A stretch of 64,000 bases of DNA from Metaclostridioides mangenotii (GTDB lineage: Bacteria; Bacillota; Clostridia; Peptostreptococcales; Peptostreptococcaceae): assembly GCF_018917235.1 (NCBI RefSeq), contig NZ_JAHLOF010000001.1:644047-708046 (forward strand). The letters run 5' to 3'. Within the stretch, counting starts at the first letter, position 1, and each line of letters opens with the position of its first letter. The notes under the pieces were generated by a model, which ran no database searches, was not told the origin of the DNA, and saw only the letters and a list, made by a program, of their open reading frames with translations. The translations under genes and the position numbers were made by a program. This document shows, one piece after another, positions 27,851 through 36,723 of the stretch.

Positions 27851-28315
27851 ATGCAAATTAAGGATTTTGATCTAGAAACCCGAAACAAAATATACTGCGA
27901 AACTAAAAAGGTGCTTAGAAAGTATCAAAAAGGAATTAGTTCAGGAAAAATTACAGCCGAAAAGTTTATTGACAGCATATTAAAAGAAGGATCAACTTCG
28001 AATGTCGTCAACGAAAGTCTTTTGTCAAATCAAAATTTTAAACATTCTTATGCCGATTATATAAATATACTTATTGACAAACAAAACATTAACATGGCTA
28101 ACCACAAAAAAAGTATTCAAAGTAAAACTGAAAGATCAAATGATATTAAAAAACGTGTTGAATTTAAGAACTTACTCAACTCAAGTGGGTATAGGTTAAA
28201 TATTCCAGATGAGTATTTAACATCAAACGATATAGATTGTTTATCAAAATTTATTCTTACTGGATCTATAGATCTTGGAAATGAAAGATTCTATAACTAT
28301 GTTTACAAACTATAA
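27851..28315 (+). CDS. Hypothetical protein
   Basis: 154 residues from the ATG at 27851, which is 9 nt after AAGGAA; a GTG at 27842 abuts that site. Charged, helical, no membrane segment. Segments such as ETKKVLRKYQKGISSGKITAEKFIDSILKE and KKRVEFKNLLNSSGY suggest a small helical adaptor. I do not recognise it. Divergent from the membrane protein gene; a possible promoter (TTGTCA 27727-27732, TATAAT 27752-27757, long 19-bp spacer) precedes it. Confidence 0.55.
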   Translation: MQIKDFDLETRNKIYCETKKVLRKYQKGISSGKITAEKFIDSILKEGSTSNVVNESLLSNQNFKHSYADYINILIDKQNINMANHKKSIQSKTERSNDIKKRVEFKNLLNSSGYRLNIPDEYLTSNDIDCLSKFILTGSIDLGNERFYNYVYKL

Positions 28316-28366
28316 AGTTAATATAAACTTCTATAATATGATTAAAAAAGTATCCCATATATAAAT

Positions 28367-28438
28367 ATGGTATGTAATATACTTAACAGATTACACTACT
28401 AATTAGTTGTTTAATTTGTTAAGTATATTACACACCAT
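28367..28438. repeat. Long inverted repeat, 22-bp arms
   Basis: Arm 28367-28388 pairs with 28417-28438 with one mismatch; the 28-nt loop contains a further CTAATTAG palindrome. A T-rich tail follows on the plus strand, so it may serve as the terminator of the hypothetical gene, although the arms are longer than needed. Confidence 0.6.
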
Positions 28439-28522
28439 TTCATTTTTATTTTACTATACAGTTAGACCTTATCCATAATTATATCCAGTTTAGTTTTACC
28501 AAAATAATTGAACAACAGCAAT

Positions 28523-29053
28523 TTATAAATTTAAAATATCTCTTTTCCACTCTTCTTCTAAAATAGCATAATAATACTCATCCCACCATTCATTTGCCTT
28601 AGGAATGCACTTTTTAAAATATCCTTCCTTCCTCATCCCTATATTCTCCATAACTCGATATGACGGGATATTCTCTGGTTGACACGTTGCTATAATCCTA
28701 TGCAATTTCATTTTTTCAAAACCAAATTTTAATATTGCTTGTGCAGCTTCGGAAGCATATCCTCTATTGTAATATTTGGGGTTAAATACCCACCCAATTT
28801 CATAAGTGTGTTCTCCAAAATACTTTAAAAAAAGAATGTGCCCAATAACAAAATTCTCCTCTACTAAAACAACAGCAAAATTCTCAGCGGTATTACCAAT
28901 GTTTTTATTTATAAAGTCTTTTGCTTTTTCTTCAGTAAATACACCTTCTGGTATATAATTCATCACATTAATATCAGAAGTGTATTCATAGACAGCTTGC
29001 CAATCTTTGAATTCAAATTTTCGTATCAATAACCTTTTAGTTTTTATGTACAT
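28523..29053 (-). CDS. RimJ/RimL-type GNAT acetyltransferase
   Basis: 176 residues with the RimJ/L layout: MYIKTKRLLIRKFEFKDW at the start, GWVFNPKYYNRGYASEA (acetyl-CoA loop) and ENIPSYRVMENIGMRKEG near the C-terminus. These acetylate protein N-termini or antibiotics. Single gene; substrate not predictable. Confidence 0.9.
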   Translation of the reverse strand: MYIKTKRLLIRKFEFKDWQAVYEYTSDINVMNYIPEGVFTEEKAKDFINKNIGNTAENFAVVLVEENFVIGHILFLKYFGEHTYEIGWVFNPKYYNRGYASEAAQAILKFGFEKMKLHRIIATCQPENIPSYRVMENIGMRKEGYFKKCIPKANEWWDEYYYAILEEEWKRDILNL

Positions 29054-29176
29054 TACATACCCCCCATATAAAAAATGCTATTTTATTTATCGATATCCCA
29101 TTAAAATAAATTTTGATTTCCTTTTCGACCAGTCATCCCAATGTAATCTTTATATTTAACGCCATTTTCTAATTAC

Positions 29177-30532
29177 TTATTGACGTTCTGCTGTTTGTAC
29201 ATCGTTTCCATCGATAATCTTTAGAAAATCTTTACATCCCTCTTTTATAAAATCAACATCTATTGATAGTCCTCTTATGAAGAAATTTTTTTCTGATTTA
29301 GCGTGCAACTTGAGTTTCATAGAACCAGGCATCTTGATAAATAGTCTGTCGTTTTCTAATGAAACATTAATGATTAAATCTGGATGTTCTATTAAGGCAT
29401 AATTACCGACGTGACGTTTTAAAATATCCTCTTGTAAGATTAGAGAACGTTCTAATCTAGGCTTTTCCTTAGCAATTTCATAAGGAAGACCAAAAGCAGC
29501 TTGCTCAATCGCATATAAAATATGTTGTTCAAAATCGAAATCTTGCTCCTTGTTTCTTAGCACAATTATAACAACATCCTGATCTATGAAGCGTTTAAGG
29601 ATAGTTGCATATCCTGGCCAACCTCCACTATGCCATATAATCTGACCTTTGTCTTTATCATCCTCGATAATCCATCCAAATCCATATTTAAATGGTGTAT
29701 CTATTTTTGTTTTTGCTGGTGTATATGCTTCTCTTAGTAATTCGTTATTGATGAAATCACCCCTGCTTAGTGCACGCTCAAACAGGTATAGATCACCAAC
29801 AGTTGATTGTACCCCACCGTCACCAAGCATTCCATCTAAATAAGTAACCATTTTCGTATCCTCAAAATCATCTGCCAATACATACTTACCTTTATAAACG
29901 TCGTTCACATAACCGTATGCATAATCGTCAATCTCTATATTTTCTTTTCTAATGCCAATAGCTTTTGTATGAGTCATTTTAAGTGGCTTAAAAATATTAT
30001 ATTTTAAAAAGTCAGCAAAATTCATATGTGTTATTCGTTCTACAATGAGCGCAAGTAAAATATAGCCAGTATTGCTATATTCAACTCGCTCATTTGGTAC
30101 AAATAGACGCTCAGGTTTGTATTTAGTTAAATACGTGAGTAGGTCATCATTGTCAGCGATCTTTGTTTTATCCCAGTAATTCTCAAATAAATCTAAATAA
30201 TCAGGGAGTCCGCTCGTGTGGTTTAGTAAATGTCTAATAGTAATGCCCTCATATGGAAGATCCGGCAACCATTTATTTAGATACTCATCAAGATTTAGCT
30301 TACCATCTTGAACGAGTAGTAAAATTGCAGTCGCTGTTATTGGCTTTGAAACAGATGCTAGATTGAATACAGATTGTGATGTTAATGGACGATTAGTTGA
30401 CATGTCAGCATCACCAAAAGCAACATCGTATAAAACTTCGCCTTTTTTGGCCACAAGAGCTGTACCATTTAATAATTGTTTTTCTTTAATATACTTAAAT
30501 AAATTTTCTAAGTTAGCTTTTATGTCTGTCAT
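29177..30532 (-). CDS. Beta-lactamase-fold serine hydrolase
   Basis: 451 residues. Class C/PBP4*-type hydrolase: nucleophile motif SVSK (60-63), YSN (152-154), and HSGG in place of KTG (near 295). No signal peptide is visible, which points to a cytoplasmic esterase, amidase or D-peptidase rather than secreted beta-lactamase. A C-terminal beta-rich domain (about 360-451) resembles the lipocalin-like DUF3471 tail common in this group. It follows the MarR gene by 2 nt, so it is probably a regulated resistance or catabolic enzyme. Confidence 0.88.
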   Translation of the reverse strand: MTDIKANLENLFKYIKEKQLLNGTALVAKKGEVLYDVAFGDADMSTNRPLTSQSVFNLASVSKPITATAILLLVQDGKLNLDEYLNKWLPDLPYEGITIRHLLNHTSGLPDYLDLFENYWDKTKIADNDDLLTYLTKYKPERLFVPNERVEYSNTGYILLALIVERITHMNFADFLKYNIFKPLKMTHTKAIGIRKENIEIDDYAYGYVNDVYKGKYVLADDFEDTKMVTYLDGMLGDGGVQSTVGDLYLFERALSRGDFINNELLREAYTPAKTKIDTPFKYGFGWIIEDDKDKGQIIWHSGGWPGYATILKRFIDQDVVIIVLRNKEQDFDFEQHILYAIEQAAFGLPYEIAKEKPRLERSLILQEDILKRHVGNYALIEHPDLIINVSLENDRLFIKMPGSMKLKLHAKSEKNFFIRGLSIDVDFIKEGCKDFLKIIDGNDVQTAERQ

Positions 30533-30534
30533 AA

Positions 30535-31008
30535 TTATTTTCCCTCCATCCCTGTTTGCACATTTTTTTCTACTATCTTATTTAGCTTTGTAAGAATTTT
30601 TTTAAGCTCTTCCATTTCACTCAATTCCATTTGAGAGTAAAAACGATTGATAATTTCGCGATTTATTACTTCTTCATTTTCAAAATACTTTTTTCCTTTG
30701 TCTGCTAGATGCACAAGTATTTCACGTCTATTTTTTGGATTAATTGACCTCATTAAATAATTTTTATCTTCAAGCTTATTAACAATCTGTCCAACAGCAC
30801 TCGATGTTATTTTCATTAGTCGAGCAATTTCTCCAACGGATATATCTTCATGACCTTTAACAATATCCATTAGAATCGTTTGATTATCAGATAGATCATC
30901 TTCGAGTAAAGATTGATATTCATTAATGATAATTCCATTCATTCTATAATGCAGCTCGTTAATTTCTGTTACTAGTTTAAATAATTTATCTTCATTATCA
31001 TTTTTCAT
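30535..31008 (-). CDS. MarR-family transcriptional regulator
   Basis: 157 residues with the MarR fold: helix-turn-helix ISVGEIARLMKITSSAVGQIVNKLEDKNYL and wing RSINPKNRREILVHLADKG. It is the first gene of a two-gene unit with the serine hydrolase, so it likely controls that gene and itself. The ATG has GGGAGG upstream. Confidence 0.92.
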   Translation of the reverse strand: MKNDNEDKLFKLVTEINELHYRMNGIIINEYQSLLEDDLSDNQTILMDIVKGHEDISVGEIARLMKITSSAVGQIVNKLEDKNYLMRSINPKNRREILVHLADKGKKYFENEEVINREIINRFYSQMELSEMEELKKILTKLNKIVEKNVQTGMEGK

Positions 31009-31100
31009 GTGTTAATACCTCCCGAATTATAAATACAACTTTATTATAAAGCTAACTTTAATGTAAAGCAAGGTTTTAAATTTAATAATACAAAATAAAT

Positions 31101-31134
31101 AAGGTAAATGATTGAAATTTCAATTATTTACCTT
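31101..31134 (-). terminator. Terminator of the corrinoid methyltransferase operon
   Basis: Near-perfect palindromic hairpin, AAGGTAAAT...ATTTACCTT over 34 nt, with a TTATTTATTTT tail on the minus strand. It lies about 150 nt past the last gene of the operon. Confidence 0.6.
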
Positions 31135-31288
31135 AAATACTATTATTTTGATTTTGATAAATATATTTTATTATTTTAAATATATTATCTAGTTTTTTAT
31201 GCTAAACCATTTTATAAAGCCTATTGTTTAAGGAACATATACTTTCTAACTTTAGAATTTTTATTTATTAATAGAGATACATAAAATT

Positions 31289-32149
31289 TTACATCAATTC
31301 ACAACAAACCAAATTGTTATTATTTTTTTCTCTTTTAATACACCAATGTCCAATAAACTTAGCGTTTTTATTATCAATTTTATAGTTTTCAATAGTTTCT
31401 CCATAACTATTACCGTGAGATTTTACCTTTTTGCTGTTAATAAATCCAACCTCTTCTAGTGAAGTAGATGTTTTTCCACAGATATGAACTACAGAATTAT
31501 CTAGTATAGATTCTACTCTTTTAAGAACTCTTAGTGTAGATGCTCCTGATAACTCTTCATACACCTTTGGCCCTACAATATCTAAAGTTCCAGCTGGATC
31601 AGCAAACGAAATAATATCAGCCCCTGCGTTTACACCTTTAGTTATATACTCTACCAAGCTGTCCTCAATTATGCCTAAAAGTCTATTTACAGCTTCTCTG
31701 TCTTTTCTAATTAATCTATAAAAAAGCCTGCTCTCAACTATAGATGTAGCTATTGTGATCGGACCAGTGACATTTAAACAGACTTTTTCACCATCCAATT
31801 TAAGCAAATTTATAGCTTCAAGTATTTCATGTATTCTACCAGTACTAAAGTCTATTGGCTTTATATTTTCTAAATAAACCTTATCATTAACCAATGATGT
31901 ATTTATTCTATTCCCAGCTTTAGAATCAAAAACAACTGTACTTCCAAAAGCATCTGCTTCAGCAGTATGACAAAACGGAACTACACAATACAAAATCCCC
32001 ATGTCCTTTTTTAATTCTGTAGACAATGCGGACATCTTTTTTGAGTCTTTATTTGCATCTTCAAAGCTCACTTCTAAATTCTCTAGTATTTTATCAGAAA
32101 CAGTTGTGTTATCACTACCAATACATTTAAAAATATTTTTTCCAGACAT
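31289..32149 (-). CDS. Short MtaA/CmuA-like corrinoid methyltransferase
   Basis: 286 residues from the ATG at 32149 (AAAGGTGA 7 nt upstream; a TTG at 32164 precedes the site). UroD fold of the MtaA/MtbA group: PFCHTAEADAFGS near residue 58, NVTGPITIAT, FADPAGT and the zinc ligands HIC (His222, Cys224). It is shorter than usual; the C-terminal third ligand would have to be Cys270 (GHWCIK) or the Cys pair in LVCCELM at the very end. In methanogens and acetogens MtaA-type enzymes move a methyl group from the methylated corrinoid protein to an acceptor thiol or folate. Last gene of the operon; acceptor unknown. Confidence 0.82.
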   Translation of the reverse strand: MSGKNIFKCIGSDNTTVSDKILENLEVSFEDANKDSKKMSALSTELKKDMGILYCVVPFCHTAEADAFGSTVVFDSKAGNRINTSLVNDKVYLENIKPIDFSTGRIHEILEAINLLKLDGEKVCLNVTGPITIATSIVESRLFYRLIRKDREAVNRLLGIIEDSLVEYITKGVNAGADIISFADPAGTLDIVGPKVYEELSGASTLRVLKRVESILDNSVVHICGKTSTSLEEVGFINSKKVKSHGNSYGETIENYKIDNKNAKFIGHWCIKREKNNNNLVCCELM

Positions 32150-32278
32150 ACAATCACCTTTCAATACATTTATCTATCTAAAAATTTAACTACGCAATAA
32201 TTTTCTCTTGAAATTCTGGCTTAAGGGTTAATTATAATACCATAAGTAACTCATTAATGTTAATCATAAATCTTAATT

Positions 32279-32929
32279 TTAGACCATAACTGAAACTAAT
32301 TCTTTTATTTTCTTGACTGCTTTATTAGCATCTTCTGTATATGCATCAGCTCCTATTGAATCCGCAAATTTCTGAGTTATTGGTCCTCCGCCAACCATTA
32401 CTTTATATTTATCCCTTAATTTTCTCTCTTCAAGCATTTTTATTAATCTCTCCATACCTGACATTGTAGTAGTCATCAAAGTAGACATGCATATAAAATC
32501 TGCTTTAACTTCCTCGGCAACATCTATAAACTTATGTAACGGAACATCTTTTCCTAGATCGTAAGTTTCAATATTTGAAGCTTCACTCATAATTTTAACC
32601 AAATTTTTGCCTATATCATGTGTATCTCCCTCAACTACTCCAAGCACAACTTTTATTGGATCATCGGTATGATCAGTTTTGATATGAGGTTTTAGTATAT
32701 CTAGACCTATATTAAGTGTGTCAGAACATATCATTACTTCTGGTAAAAAATACTCTTCTTCTTCATAAAGTTCTCCAACTTTATTCATCCCTACTAACAA
32801 TCCTTCAGTTATAGTCTCTTCCGCTGAAATTGATAATTTTAAAGATTCATTGCAAAGTTCCTCTACCCCATCATCGTCCATATCTACTAATGCTTCACTA
32901 ATATCTCGAAATAATTTATCGATGTTCAT
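32279..32929 (-). CDS. Corrinoid-binding methyl carrier protein
   Basis: 216 residues, the standard MtbC/MtmC/MtaC-type corrinoid protein. N-terminal helical cap (about 1-85, typical LxxGMxxVGELYEEEEYFLPEVM) and a Rossmann-like B12 domain with the lower-axial-ligand motif DxHxxG (Asp102, His104, Gly107) and the conserved VGGGP near residue 175. It shuttles methyl groups between the substrate-specific methyltransferase and the acceptor enzyme, here between the UroD-type proteins encoded on both sides. Good AAAGGAG site. Confidence 0.95.
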   Translation of the reverse strand: MNIDKLFRDISEALVDMDDDGVEELCNESLKLSISAEETITEGLLVGMNKVGELYEEEEYFLPEVMICSDTLNIGLDILKPHIKTDHTDDPIKVVLGVVEGDTHDIGKNLVKIMSEASNIETYDLGKDVPLHKFIDVAEEVKADFICMSTLMTTTMSGMERLIKMLEERKLRDKYKVMVGGGPITQKFADSIGADAYTEDANKAVKKIKELVSVMV

Positions 32930-32946
32930 ATTTTCTCTCCTTTAAA

Positions 32947-33852
32947 TTATAATAGTAATTTAAAAATATTATCTTCGTCTAGATTTCTACCTATTATACA
33001 CACTCTATCCGAATTGTTAAACTCATTTTTTGATATAGTAAATCTTCCATTTACAAAACTAAATTCAAGTGATCCGTCATCGCCATTTATAAATCCTTTT
33101 GATCTAATAACGATTCCGTATTTATCTTTTGTAATCTCTTTCATCATATTTTCTAATTCATTTTTTCTAAACTTCTTAGGCGATTTTATACTTATACTTT
33201 GAATCCCATCGCTTATTTCACTTGTACTCTCTATATAGCTTGTACTATTTTTTTCAAGGTCAAATTGCATGTTTATGAGTGAATTATAATCAAAATCATC
33301 AAAATCATCCCAATCACACGAAATAATTTCTGCTTCTTTATTTAACTCTCTTACTGAATCTACAATTTTATGCAGATTGTCTACTTCCATCATCTGAACC
33401 TTACTAAAAACTAAAGTACCTGCATTGCCTATCTGATCCGTAAAAAATCCACCAAAATTATCTAGTTGTTCAAAGTAGTCGAGTGTATCTACAATAGTAA
33501 TTGGAGATATAACTAAGCACCTATCTCTAATTTTTTTTATTTTAAGTATACTTAAAACATGGCTTAGCATACCTATCCCTGTAGGCTCTATAATTATATG
33601 TTCAGGGCTGTAATCTTTTAATATAGATAGTATTGCTTCCTCAAAATCCGTCTTCATAGAGCAGCATATACACCCTTGGGCTAATTCAATTACATCGTAA
33701 TTTTCTCGACCTATAACTTCTCCATCTATACCAACTTCACCAAATTCATTTTCTATTATTACCTTTTTCCCATCTAGTTTTTTGATTAATTTTTTTATCA
33801 GCGTAGTCTTTCCTGACCCCAAAAATCCCGAAACTATGTGTATCTTTGTCAT
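32947..33852 (-). CDS. CobW/COG0523-family GTPase
   Basis: 301 residues. P-loop GFLGSGKTT (9-17), ENEFGEVGIDG (34-44), the metal-binding CICC motif (Cys61, Cys63, Cys64) and EPTGIG. COG0523 proteins are metallochaperones or metal-insertion GTPases for zinc, cobalt or iron enzymes. Set 17 nt before the corrinoid protein gene and after a UroD-type gene, it probably loads metal (the Zn of the methyltransferases, or the corrinoid) or helps reactivate the corrinoid. The operon has no RamA-like reductive activator. The specific role is inference. Confidence 0.92.
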   Translation of the reverse strand: MTKIHIVSGFLGSGKTTLIKKLIKKLDGKKVIIENEFGEVGIDGEVIGRENYDVIELAQGCICCSMKTDFEEAILSILKDYSPEHIIIEPTGIGMLSHVLSILKIKKIRDRCLVISPITIVDTLDYFEQLDNFGGFFTDQIGNAGTLVFSKVQMMEVDNLHKIVDSVRELNKEAEIISCDWDDFDDFDYNSLINMQFDLEKNSTSYIESTSEISDGIQSISIKSPKKFRKNELENMMKEITKDKYGIVIRSKGFINGDDGSLEFSFVNGRFTISKNEFNNSDRVCIIGRNLDEDNIFKLLL

Positions 33853-33883
33853 CTATTTACATCTCCAAAATTAATTCTTATTT

Positions 33884-35005
33884 TTATAGGTTTGCTTCAA
33901 CTAAACCTTGACACAATTTACCGATTTGAGCACCTCGACCATATTTTCTGCCTGCATAAATAAAAGCAAGTATATTTTCCCTTGGTGTTCCTAAAGGAAC
34001 TTGGCAACCTGAATATAACATATATCCTTTAGGACTATCACTTCCTTTTATAAGACATTCTTTAACTGAATTTATAACATCATCTATAGTCCCGTACTTC
34101 ATTACTTCCACTGGAGGTACATTTCCAGAAATTGCAACTATATCTCCAACTTCTATTTTAGCTTCTTCTAAATCTTCTATATTATCAATACTCCACATCG
34201 ATACACCTAATTCTGCTACATGTTTCCAAATACCTTTAGATCTTCCGCATATATGTATTGAAGGCGACTTACCAGTAATATTTTTTATGCCATCTACCAG
34301 ATTCTTTAAATGTGGTTTAGAAAACTCTTCAAACTGCTTTACATTTATCAAGCTAAGCGATCCCACTGGATCGGCAATTGATACAGCTATAGGTCCGACC
34401 TCTGTGCAAACTGCTTCAACCCAAGCTAAAGATGATTTAACTCCTAAATCTAGTAGTTGGTGCAAATTTTCCTTATTTTTAATAACATCTCTAAGAACAT
34501 TTTCTGGCTTTCTTATTGCCGCTGCCGTTGTAAATGGGCCTGCTACGCCAGTACTGATACTTTTATTAGGATAACGTTTTTTTAAAAATTTAATTTTATC
34601 AAGCAAATCAGGAAGTCTTCCATCTTTATAAGGATTTACAATATCAATGGTATCTAATTTTTCATAATCGTCCAATACAAATTCAGATATAAAATCCATA
34701 CCCTCTTCGGGAAATTCAAGAGTAGAACCTAAGGCCTCGCCAATTGCTTTTAAACCTAAACTAATATCTATTCCACTAAATCCAAATTCTTTTTCTAACT
34801 TATCCATAACTTCACATTGTATATCTAAAGAATTCCTAAACTCTCCAATAGAATAACCATAAAGAGGAGCAGATACATCTGGACCTATTAACTTGTATGG
34901 AATTCTATCTACTACTTCACCTTTATAATACGCTGTCATACGTTCTGCATCTGTCATAGTATCTTTATAATTTTCTAAGTCGATCAAAAGTTCTTTATAA
35001 TTCAT
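33884..35005 (-). CDS. UroD-family corrinoid methyltransferase, copy 2
   Basis: 373 residues from the ATG with AGGGGGAAGG upstream (an earlier in-frame start at 35032 has no site). UroD fold of the methyltransferase type, not a heme enzyme: zinc ligands HIC (His251, Cys253) and a distal Cys334 in YSGCQVPLGTPREN, plus IADPVGS near 210. About two-thirds identical by eye to the protein encoded upstream. It is preceded by its own promoter. Probably a substrate:corrinoid methyltransferase that takes a methyl from an unknown donor. 31 nt separate it from the CobW gene. Confidence 0.87.
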   Translation of the reverse strand: MNYKELLIDLENYKDTMTDAERMTAYYKGEVVDRIPYKLIGPDVSAPLYGYSIGEFRNSLDIQCEVMDKLEKEFGFSGIDISLGLKAIGEALGSTLEFPEEGMDFISEFVLDDYEKLDTIDIVNPYKDGRLPDLLDKIKFLKKRYPNKSISTGVAGPFTTAAAIRKPENVLRDVIKNKENLHQLLDLGVKSSLAWVEAVCTEVGPIAVSIADPVGSLSLINVKQFEEFSKPHLKNLVDGIKNITGKSPSIHICGRSKGIWKHVAELGVSMWSIDNIEDLEEAKIEVGDIVAISGNVPPVEVMKYGTIDDVINSVKECLIKGSDSPKGYMLYSGCQVPLGTPRENILAFIYAGRKYGRGAQIGKLCQGLVEANL

Positions 35006-35126
35006 AACCTTCCCCCTAATTATTTCTCCCAAGATTTTATAATTTCGTAGGTCTTTATAACTTGTACAACTTTTAGTATTATATATAAAACAGCGCAGTT
35101 AAACTATTTAATCGCTCATAGCTATA

Positions 35127-35155
35127 AGTCTACACTTACAGTTATGGCTATTCAA
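35127..35155 (-). promoter_or_regulatory. Promoter of methyltransferase copy 2, matches copy 1 promoter
   Basis: Minus strand CGATTTGAAT (-35 TTGAAT at 35150-35155), 17-bp spacer ending AGTG, -10 TAGACT (35127-35132). The -35 context CGATTTGA and the AGTGTAGACT block match the element at 36406-36434. Confidence 0.65.
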
Positions 35156-35197
35156 ATCGAATGTGTCTATATATTTCATATCATACATTCGTATTTC

Positions 35198-36316
35198 CTA
35201 TAAATATTCTAAAATTCCCCTGCAAAGCTTACCCATTTGTGCACCTCTTCCATATTTTCTAGCTGCATAGATATAAGCGTAAATATTTTCTTTAGGCGTT
35301 CCCATGGGAATCTCACAGCCTGACCATAGTATGTAGCCTTTGGGACTATCACTACCTTTTTTAATACATTCTTTTACTGATTCTATTACGTCATCTATGT
35401 CTCCATACTTCATAATTTCAACTGGAGGTATATTTCCTGCAATTGCTACTTTGTCGCCAACTATTTCCTTAGCTTCCTCTATATCTTCACAGTTATCTAT
35501 GCTCCAAGTCGATACCCCAAGATCAACAAGAGGCTTCCATATAGCTTTTGATTTTCCACATATATGTACGACTGGAGGTATTCCTGATATTTCTACTACT
35601 CCGTCAATTAAATTTTTTAAGTATGGGTTAGAAAACTCCTCAAACTGTTTTACATTTATTAGACTCATTGATCCAACAGGATCACACAATGTTACTTCAG
35701 CTGGTCCAAATTCTTTACACACTGCATCAACCCAAGCTAATGTTGATTTTACGCTATAATCTAAAAGTTGATGTAATCTATCCTTGTTTTTAATAATATC
35801 TCTAAGCACAAGCTCTGGCTTTCTAATTGCGCTTGCTGTTGTGAGAGGTCCAGCTATTTCGATCGTTACATCATTATTCGGAAATCTCTCTTTCATGTGC
35901 CTAACTCTTTTTAGTATACTCGGCAAACTCCCGTCCTTATATGGATCAACTATCTCCATTGAATCTAATTTTTCGTAACTATCCAGCACATACTCTTTTA
36001 TGAAATCTATTCCTTCTTCTGGATATTCTAAAATTGACCCAGCTGCTTCTCCAATAGCTTTTAAACCTAGGTTAGCAGGTATTGTTTTGAATCCAAATTC
36101 TTCGCCTAATTTTTCCAATACTTCACATTGCACGTCTATAGATCTTCTAAATTCTCCAACTGTATAACCGTAAAGAGGAGCTGAATTTTCGAGTTCCATT
36201 AAGTTATATGGAATTCTATCGACTTCCTCTCCACTAAAATAAGCTGTCATCCGTTTTTCATCTGTCATTGTATCCTTGTAATTTTCCATATCCTCTAAAA
36301 GCTCTGCGTAATTCAT
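35198..36316 (-). CDS. UroD-family corrinoid methyltransferase, copy 1
   Basis: 372 residues, same start (MNYAELL), same motifs and same numbering as copy 2: HIC (His251, Cys253), distal Cys334 in WSGCEIPMGTPKEN, CDPVGS near 211. Differences cluster around residues 40-46 (MELENS against IGPDVS) and 75-82, which may line the substrate pocket, so the two copies could act on different methyl donors or form a heterodimer. Good GGGGGG site. First gene of the operon, with its own promoter; no regulator gene is adjacent. Confidence 0.87.
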   Translation of the reverse strand: MNYAELLEDMENYKDTMTDEKRMTAYFSGEEVDRIPYNLMELENSAPLYGYTVGEFRRSIDVQCEVLEKLGEEFGFKTIPANLGLKAIGEAAGSILEYPEEGIDFIKEYVLDSYEKLDSMEIVDPYKDGSLPSILKRVRHMKERFPNNDVTIEIAGPLTTASAIRKPELVLRDIIKNKDRLHQLLDYSVKSTLAWVDAVCKEFGPAEVTLCDPVGSMSLINVKQFEEFSNPYLKNLIDGVVEISGIPPVVHICGKSKAIWKPLVDLGVSTWSIDNCEDIEEAKEIVGDKVAIAGNIPPVEIMKYGDIDDVIESVKECIKKGSDSPKGYILWSGCEIPMGTPKENIYAYIYAARKYGRGAQMGKLCRGILEYL

Positions 36317-36723
36317 TTTTTCCCCCCAGAAAATTTTATAGTTTGATAATATTTAAATTACACTTAAGAATAATTAACTGTGAAATTTTAAATACTATTA
36401 ATTCCAGTCTACACTGACGATTTGTCGTTATCAAATCGATTCTATCTATAGTTTTAAATTCTAACATTTGAGTAATCTATTGTTTAACTTTTGTTTAATA
36501 AATTCGTTTTCAAAACCTCAAATTATTATTATTTTATATATAAAATAATATACAGTAATTGTATTTTGGGGATATATGAATAAATTGTATATTTTGAAGA
36601 AATTATATTAATGAAGGAGATATCTGTCTATGTTACTATAACAGGAGTTTGATAAAATATTTTTATAAATAATATTTATGGGGATAAAAGTGGATAATAG
36701 TTTATAAAAAAGGAGTCTTTTAT
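36317..36723. other. Divergent region, methyltransferase operon and splB
   Basis: 407 nt. Holds the methyltransferase promoter and dyad on the minus strand. On the splB side I could not fix a SigG element; there is a possible TTGATA (36650s) with an AT-rich -10 and a 19-nt dyad around ATATTTTTATAAATAATAT. No gene is supported. Confidence 0.45.
36406..36434 (-). promoter_or_regulatory. Promoter of the corrinoid methyltransferase operon
   Basis: Minus strand TTGATA (36429-36434), 17-bp spacer, TAGACT (36406-36411). CGATTTG/CAAATCG (around 36416-36437) forms a dyad overlapping the -35, a possible operator. Confidence 0.7.

Noticed and set aside
29177..30532. True class C beta-lactamase (antibiotic resistance)
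   Set aside because: No signal peptide, HSGG instead of KTG, and a C-terminal extra domain; better called a generic serine hydrolase.
31289..36316. Heme uroporphyrinogen decarboxylase function for the UroD-family genes
   Set aside because: HxC...C zinc ligands and the adjacent corrinoid protein mark them as methyltransferases, and no heme genes are nearby.
36317..36723. SigG promoter for splB
   Set aside because: TGAATA and a TATATTA are present but 21 bp apart, too far for the consensus.
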